DNA of 9,362 bases from Planctomycetota bacterium (GTDB lineage Bacteria > Planctomycetota > Phycisphaerae > Phycisphaerales > UBA1924), in assembly GCA_017303565.1 (NCBI GenBank), contig JAFLCM010000061.1:1-9362 (forward strand), read 5' to 3'. A program made the translations under genes and the position numbers. The notes beneath the pieces were generated by a model. That model was not told the origin of the DNA. It saw only the letters and a list, made by a program, of their open reading frames with translations, and searched no databases. Positions 6,011 to 9,362 of this stretch are shown one piece after another. The stretch's first letter is position 1. Each line of letters opens with the position of its first letter.

Positions 6011-6667
6011 ATGACGGAAGCCGCTCGCACGAACCTGAACTCGAAGCTCGAGCGGCGTCGCCGCCCGCTTGTCGCGAGCGTGGCGCTGTTGAGTGCCCTT
6101 GGCGTCGTCGTCACGGCGTGCTCTTCGGCGCCGCCCACCACGATGTCGGGGTTCCTCAGCAGCTACTCGCGGTTGGAGCGCGTCAGCGACACGCGGCTGA
6201 AGTTTGTCAGCCCGATGCTGCGCGGGTACCGGTCGTTCATCGTCGACCCGGTGCAGATGCGGTCGCAGCGCGGCGACCTGAAGCCCGAGGATCGCGCCGA
6301 GGTCGCGCGGTACTTCCGCACCGCCCTGGTCACGGAGCTTCGTGACCGCGGCTTCATGGTGACGGACATCCCGGACACCGGAACGGGGCGCGTCCGCATC
6401 GCGCTCACCAACGTGCAGGACGCGACCTGGTGGATGAAAATGCACCCGGGATCGAGCCTCGCGGGCGCCGGACGGGGCGGCGTCGCCATGGAGGGCGAGA
6501 TCATCGACTCGGTCACGGGCGACCAGCTGGCCGCGGTCGTGCAATCCGGCGTCGGCAGCCAGTTCACGCTCGGGAACTTCAGCACGGTCGCCGACGTGAA
6601 AAACGTCATCGATCAGTGGGTGAAAGCGGTCGGCGAGCGGCTCACGGAACTCCGCGCCTCCCGCTGA
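6011..6667 (+). CDS. DUF3313-like lipoprotein
   Basis: A 218-residue predicted lipoprotein of unknown function. After a basic N-terminus (KLERRRR, 12-18) comes a hydrophobic segment and the lipobox V34-T35-A36-C37, so it should be lipidated on C37 and held in the periplasm; the next residue, serine, favours the outer membrane if Lol sorting applies. GFLSSYSRLE (47-56) right after the lipobox, FIVDPVQMRS (76-85), EVARYFRTALVTELRDRGF (97-115) and RVRIALTNVQDATWW (127-141) resemble the DUF3313 putative-lipoprotein family, and the length suits it. The ATG at 6011 has only a weak purine-rich stretch upstream (GAAAGCGAA). TTGACA at 5883-5888, overlapping the end of the FGE gene, might be a -35 site but has no good -10. 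It lies 116 bp after FGE and 123 bp before the sulfatase start; a role linked to sulfatase is not shown. Confidence 0.82.
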   Translation: MTEAARTNLNSKLERRRRPLVASVALLSALGVVVTACSSAPPTTMSGFLSSYSRLERVSDTRLKFVSPMLRGYRSFIVDPVQMRSQRGDLKPEDRAEVARYFRTALVTELRDRGFMVTDIPDTGTGRVRIALTNVQDATWWMKMHPGSSLAGAGRGGVAMEGEIIDSVTGDQLAAVVQSGVGSQFTLGNFSTVADVKNVIDQWVKAVGERLTELRASR

Positions 6668-6681
6668 TCAGCCGGCGCGGG

Positions 6682-6715
6682 CACGGGCCCTCGGGCCTTG
6701 CAGCCTGCGCCCGTG
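6682..6715 (+). terminator. weak terminator-like hairpin after the lipoprotein gene
   Basis: CACGGGC (6682-6688) pairs with GCCCGTG (6709-6715) around a 20-nt loop that can fold further. It starts 15 nt after the lipoprotein stop. No T-run follows, so it is at best a factor-dependent or partial terminator. Confidence 0.3.
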
Positions 6716-6741
6716 GGAGTATCCTGACTCGCGACATCCCC

Positions 6742-6759
6742 CCTCCCCCGGGGGGGAGG
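6742..6759 (+). promoter_or_regulatory. C-run/G-run palindrome in the sulfatase leader
   Basis: A C-rich tract meets a run of seven G residues at 6749/6750. Bases 6742-6748 pair with 6753-6759 around a 4-nt loop, forming a very stable GC hairpin. It ends 31 nt before the GTG start and 22 nt before the GGAGG ribosome-binding site. The element could be an attenuator, an mRNA-stability element or a slippage-prone tract; no family is recognised. Confidence 0.35.
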
Positions 6760-6781
6760 CTTGAAGCCCGCACCCGTTCAT

Positions 6782-6786
6782 GGAGG
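6782..6786 (+). promoter_or_regulatory. ribosome-binding site that decides the sulfatase GTG start
   Basis: GGAGG lies 4 nt before the GTG at 6791. The spacing is short, but the site together with the basic, hydrophobic signal peptide beginning there supports GTG over the in-frame TTG at 6761. Confidence 0.6.
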
Positions 6787-6790
6787 CCTC

Positions 6791-8242
6791 GTGAAACACT
6801 TCTGGCTCACCGCGTTGTGCGCCGCGTTCTGCATGGCCCTGCTCTCGCCCGCCGCGAACGCTCAGGCCCCGGCGCCGAAGGCGAGCGCCAAGCCCAACAT
6901 CCTGCACATCGTCGCCGACGACCTGGGCTGGAAGGACGTGGGGTTCAACGGCGCGACCGACATCAAGACGCCGAACATCGACCGGCTGGCGGCGACCGGC
7001 GCGCGGCTGACATCTTTCTATGTGCAGCCGATGTGCACGCCGACGCGGGCGGCCCTCATGACCGGGCGCTACCCGTTCCGGTACGGGCTTCAGACCGCGG
7101 TGATCCCGTCGGTCTCGAGCTACGGGCTCGACACCACCGAGTTCCTGATGCCGCAGTGCCTGAAGGAGGCCGGCTACCGGACCGCCATCATCGGCAAGTG
7201 GCACCTCGGGCACGCCGACAAGAAGTACTGGCCGCGGCAGCGCGGCTTCGACTACCAGTACGGCGCGATGATCGGCGAACTCGACTACTTCACGCACGAC
7301 GAGCACGGCGTGCTGGACTGGTTCCGCGACAACGAACCGGTGCGCGAGGAAGGCTACACCACCACGCTGCTGGGCAAGGACGCGGCGAAGTACATCGAGA
7401 ACCACGACGCCTCGTCGCCGTTCTTCATGTACCTCGCCTTCAACGCGCCGCACACGCCGTACCAGGCGCCGCAGGAGTACATCGACCGCTTCAAGTCGAT
7501 CGAAGACCCCACGAGGCGGACCTACGCCGCGATGGTCGCGTGCCTCGACGACGAGGTCGGGCGGGTGGTGAAGGCGCTCGACGACACGGGACTGCGCGAC
7601 AACACCCTCATCCTCTTCCACAGCGACAACGGCGGCACCCACAACGCGATGTTCGCGGGCGTGATGGCCGACATGTCGAAGATCAAGATCCCGTGCGACA
7701 ACGGGCCTTACCGCGACGGCAAGGGCTCGCTCTTCGAGGGCGGCACCCGCGTCTGCGCCTTCGCCAACTGGCCCGGGCGCATCAAGGCGCAGGAGGTCTC
7801 CGGCCTCATCCACGCCGTGGACGTGTTCACCACCTTCGCCGCCCTCGCCGGCGCGCCGACCGACAAGAGCAAGCCGCTCGACGGCCTGAACGTCTGGGAC
7901 GCCATCGCAAGCGGCACGGCTTCCCCGCGCTCGGAGATCGTCTACAACGTCGAGCCGTTCCGCGCCGCTGTTCGGCAGGGCGATTGGAAGTTGATCTGGC
8001 GGACGATGCTGCCGTCGAGCGTCGATCTGTACAACCTCGCCGAGGACCCCTCGGAGAAGAACAACCTGGCCGAAGCGCACCCCGACAAGGTCGCCGCGTT
8101 CAAGCAGCGCCTCGAGGCCCTTTCGAAGGAGGCCGCCAAGCCGCTGTTCCTGATCGACCAGTTCAAGGTCGTCCAGACGAACATGAAGGGCGAGCCGGTG
8201 ATGCCGACCGAAGAGGGGTTCGGCGACGCCGAGCACCGCTGA
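6791..8242 (+). CDS. secreted arylsulfatase B-like type I sulfatase
   Basis: A 483-residue sulfate-ester hydrolase starting at GTG. Residues 1-24 are a Sec signal peptide ending ANA. The catalytic core is intact: metal ligands D43-D44 in VADDLGW; the formylglycine site C82-T-P-T-R86 followed by MTGR; GKWHLG with K136 and H138; H221 in APHTPY; D279-N280 in HSDNGG; and K311 in NGPYRDGKGSLFEGGTR. C82 needs oxidation to formylglycine, which the FGE encoded at 4716-5894 can supply. The order and wording of these motifs, plus the later PLDGLNVWDAI (362-372) and SPRSEIVYN (378-386), are close to human arylsulfatase B (N-acetylgalactosamine-4-sulfatase), so this is an S1-family enzyme. A sulfated-polysaccharide substrate is likely, but its identity is not determined by the sequence. 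Location is periplasmic or extracellular. The beta-barrel gene begins 61 bp downstream. Confidence 0.94.
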   Translation: MKHFWLTALCAAFCMALLSPAANAQAPAPKASAKPNILHIVADDLGWKDVGFNGATDIKTPNIDRLAATGARLTSFYVQPMCTPTRAALMTGRYPFRYGLQTAVIPSVSSYGLDTTEFLMPQCLKEAGYRTAIIGKWHLGHADKKYWPRQRGFDYQYGAMIGELDYFTHDEHGVLDWFRDNEPVREEGYTTTLLGKDAAKYIENHDASSPFFMYLAFNAPHTPYQAPQEYIDRFKSIEDPTRRTYAAMVACLDDEVGRVVKALDDTGLRDNTLILFHSDNGGTHNAMFAGVMADMSKIKIPCDNGPYRDGKGSLFEGGTRVCAFANWPGRIKAQEVSGLIHAVDVFTTFAALAGAPTDKSKPLDGLNVWDAIASGTASPRSEIVYNVEPFRAAVRQGDWKLIWRTMLPSSVDLYNLAEDPSEKNNLAEAHPDKVAAFKQRLEALSKEAAKPLFLIDQFKVVQTNMKGEPVMPTEEGFGDAEHR

Positions 8243-8291
8243 GCGCCTCCGGAGCTTCCGAGCCGACCAACCCGAACAACCACACCGAGCC

Positions 8292-8296
8292 AAGGA
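8292..8296 (+). promoter_or_regulatory. ribosome-binding site of the beta-barrel gene
   Basis: AAGGA lies 7 nt before the ATG at 8304, a normal spacing that confirms this start. Confidence 0.65.
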
Positions 8297-8303
8297 ACCG
8301 CTC

Positions 8304-9194
8304 ATGAACACCCGTCACCTGCTCGCGCTCGCCGCGAGCGCCGGCGCGACCGCGACCTGCCTCGCCCGCCCCACCGCCGCGTCGCTCAACCTCGCGTCCG
8401 AGCAGGCCCAGCCCGCGGGTGCCGGGGAATCCGCCCCCGCCAAGGCCGATCCCGCACCGAGCACGCAGGAGTCCTCTTCGGATTGGCGCTTCGAGTTCAC
8501 CACCTGGATCTGGCTGGTCGGCATGACCGGCGACGTTGGAGTCCGCGGGCGAGCGGCCGACGTCGACGCCAACTTCGGCGACATCCTCGAGGCCTCTGAT
8601 TCCATCTTCGCGTTTTCCGGGCGGCTGGAGGTCGGGAAGGGCCGCTGGGGCGCGTTCGTCGACGGGATGTACTCCGACCTCGGCGCCGAAGACCAGTCCG
8701 GCCCCGTGGGCTTCACCGACATCGACGTGACGATGGAGACGATCCTCATCGATTTCGGCGCGACGTACCGCCTCGGCGAATGGAAGCCAACGGGCAACGC
8801 CGCGGGCAACTCGCGCCCGACCTCGCTCGATCTCTACGCCGGCGCCCGCTACACCGACCTCGATGTCGAGCTCGATCCCAGGGTGCTGGCCACGCGCTCC
8901 AAGTCCGTCAGCTGGTTCGACCCCATCGTCGGCGCGAAGCTCGTGCTCCCGCTGTCCGAGGGCTGGCACTTCGCCCTCAACGGCGACGTCGGCGGCTTCG
9001 GCGCCGGCTCCGACTTCACGTGGTCCGCGACCGGCGTGTTCGGCTACGACTTCCACATCGGCCAGAGCCGCGCCTGCGTCTTCGCCGGGTACCGCGCCAT
9101 CGGGCAGGACTATTCCGAGGGCAGCGGCAACGAGGAGTTCACGTGGGACGTGGTCCAGCACGGGCCGCTCATCGGCCTATCGCTGCGGTTCTGA
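8304..9194 (+). CDS. predicted outer-membrane beta-barrel protein
   Basis: A 296-residue protein of unknown function. Residues 1 to about 26 look like a signal peptide (MNTRHLLALAASAGATATCLARP), followed by an Ala/Pro/Glu-rich linker to about residue 60. From 61 on, alternating aromatic and small residues form several amphipathic strands, such as WRFEFTTWIWLVG (61-73), FSGRLEVGKGRWGAFVDGMY (104-123), SLDLYAGARYTDLDVEL (174-190), WHFALNGDVGGFG (221-233), TGVFGYDFHIG (243-253) and ACVFAGYRAIGQDY (257-270). The protein ends GLSLRF; a final phenylalanine in an aromatic/hydrophobic pattern is the usual outer-membrane barrel insertion signal. It could be a small porin, an adhesin or a structural barrel. 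Lying 61 bp after the sulfatase suggests co-transcription, and a role in uptake or attachment near sulfated glycans is conceivable but unproven. Confidence 0.8.
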   Translation: MNTRHLLALAASAGATATCLARPTAASLNLASEQAQPAGAGESAPAKADPAPSTQESSSDWRFEFTTWIWLVGMTGDVGVRGRAADVDANFGDILEASDSIFAFSGRLEVGKGRWGAFVDGMYSDLGAEDQSGPVGFTDIDVTMETILIDFGATYRLGEWKPTGNAAGNSRPTSLDLYAGARYTDLDVELDPRVLATRSKSVSWFDPIVGAKLVLPLSEGWHFALNGDVGGFGAGSDFTWSATGVFGYDFHIGQSRACVFAGYRAIGQDYSEGSGNEEFTWDVVQHGPLIGLSLRF

Positions 9195-9260
9195 AGTCTT
9201 CACCCCGCTGACGCCGCCACTCGTCGCGGCACAGCAACATCGCCGGCACCGCCCCCGAAA

Positions 9261-9264
9261 GAGG
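9261..9264 (+). promoter_or_regulatory. ribosome-binding site of the truncated exported protein
   Basis: GAGG (within AAAGAGGT) lies 6 nt before the ATG at 9271 and supports that start codon. Confidence 0.6.
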
Positions 9265-9270
9265 TCAATC

Positions 9271-9362
9271 ATGCCCCTGCTCCGTCGCATCGCGACGCCC
9301 GCCGTCACCCGGGCGGCGCTGACGCTGACCGCGCTCCTCGCGATCGCAGCGCCCGCTCGAGC
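9271..9362 (+). CDS. signal peptide of an exported protein, 3'-truncated by the window end
   Basis: The ATG at 9271 follows a good ribosome-binding site, and the reading frame stays open to the window edge, giving 30 complete residues. They form a typical Sec signal: a basic start (MPLLRRIATPAVTR), a hydrophobic core (AALTLTALLAIAA) and a likely cleavage region at APARA. Nothing of the mature protein is visible, so no function can be given. It lies 76 bp after the beta-barrel gene on the same strand, so it may belong to the same envelope/sulfatase group. Confidence 0.7.
   Translation, partial: MPLLRRIATPAVTRAALTLTALLAIAAPAR

Noticed and set aside
6761..6790. A TTG start at 6761 for the sulfatase
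   Set aside because: It would put ten polar residues before an otherwise typical signal peptide. GTG at 6791 has GGAGG upstream and begins directly with MKHFW.
6430..8307. A 625-codon plus-strand frame overlapping the lipoprotein and sulfatase genes
   Set aside because: The protein is Arg/Gly/Pro-rich without motifs, while the sulfatase frame contains every catalytic motif of the family.
6668..8311. A 547-codon minus-strand frame opposite the sulfatase
   Set aside because: An antisense shadow in GC-rich DNA, rich in Arg, Val, Glu and Asp, without domain or ribosome-binding site.
8163..9161. A 332-codon minus-strand frame opposite the beta-barrel gene
   Set aside because: Antisense composition and no motif; the plus strand has a ribosome-binding site, signal peptide and barrel C-terminus.
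1..9362. CRISPR array, insertion sequence, integrase, toxin-antitoxin or defence genes
   Set aside because: No regularly spaced direct repeats, terminal inverted repeats with a transposase, or defence-type domains were seen. The tRNA-Glu 3' end has no neighbouring integrase.

Overview
The window is high-GC bacterial DNA. Its gene content points to the phylum Planctomycetota, probably the Phycisphaerae/Phycisphaerales. The evidence is a secreted protein ending in a long array of dockerin-type calcium loops, a prepilin-like protein with a C-terminal His...Asp-Gly motif, and a type I sulfatase near a formylglycine-generating enzyme (FGE). The lineage is inferred from gene content; no phylogenetic marker protein is present.

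Layout. Bases 1-155 hold a possible C-terminal end of a plus-strand gene. Two minus-strand genes follow, transcribed from about 4261 down to 264. The first is a pseudopilin-like protein (4261-3209). The second is a 913-residue secreted protein (3005-264) with a PstS-like binding region and eight dockerin-like loops. A clear hairpin plus T-run terminator (166-209) ends this unit, and a perfect 11-bp hairpin lies between the two genes. The 277-bp divergent region 4262-4538 separates them from a plus-strand tRNA-Glu(UUC) (4539-4613) with a plausible -10 box.

Downstream of the tRNA all genes read plus: an FGE with both catalytic cysteines (4716-5894), a DUF3313-type lipoprotein (6011-6667), an arylsulfatase-B-like sulfatase with an intact C-T-P-T-R site (6791-8242), an outer-membrane beta-barrel protein (8304-9194), and the signal peptide of a further exported protein cut by the window end (9271-9362). 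Gaps of 61-124 bp mean they may be one loose transcription unit or several single genes.

How they fit together. FGE oxidises the sulfatase active-site cysteine to formylglycine, so the plus-strand block carries a maturation enzyme and a likely substrate. The lipoprotein and beta-barrel protein are envelope proteins that could sit with the secreted sulfatase, but nothing in the sequence proves this. The minus-strand pair suggests an envelope or surface module in which a ligand-binding protein carries a dockerin tail; no cohesin partner and no ABC-transporter permease or ATPase is visible. I found no CRISPR array, insertion sequence, phage gene or defence system. The most unusual items are the PstS-like/dockerin fusion and an FGE that appears to carry an export or membrane-anchor segment.
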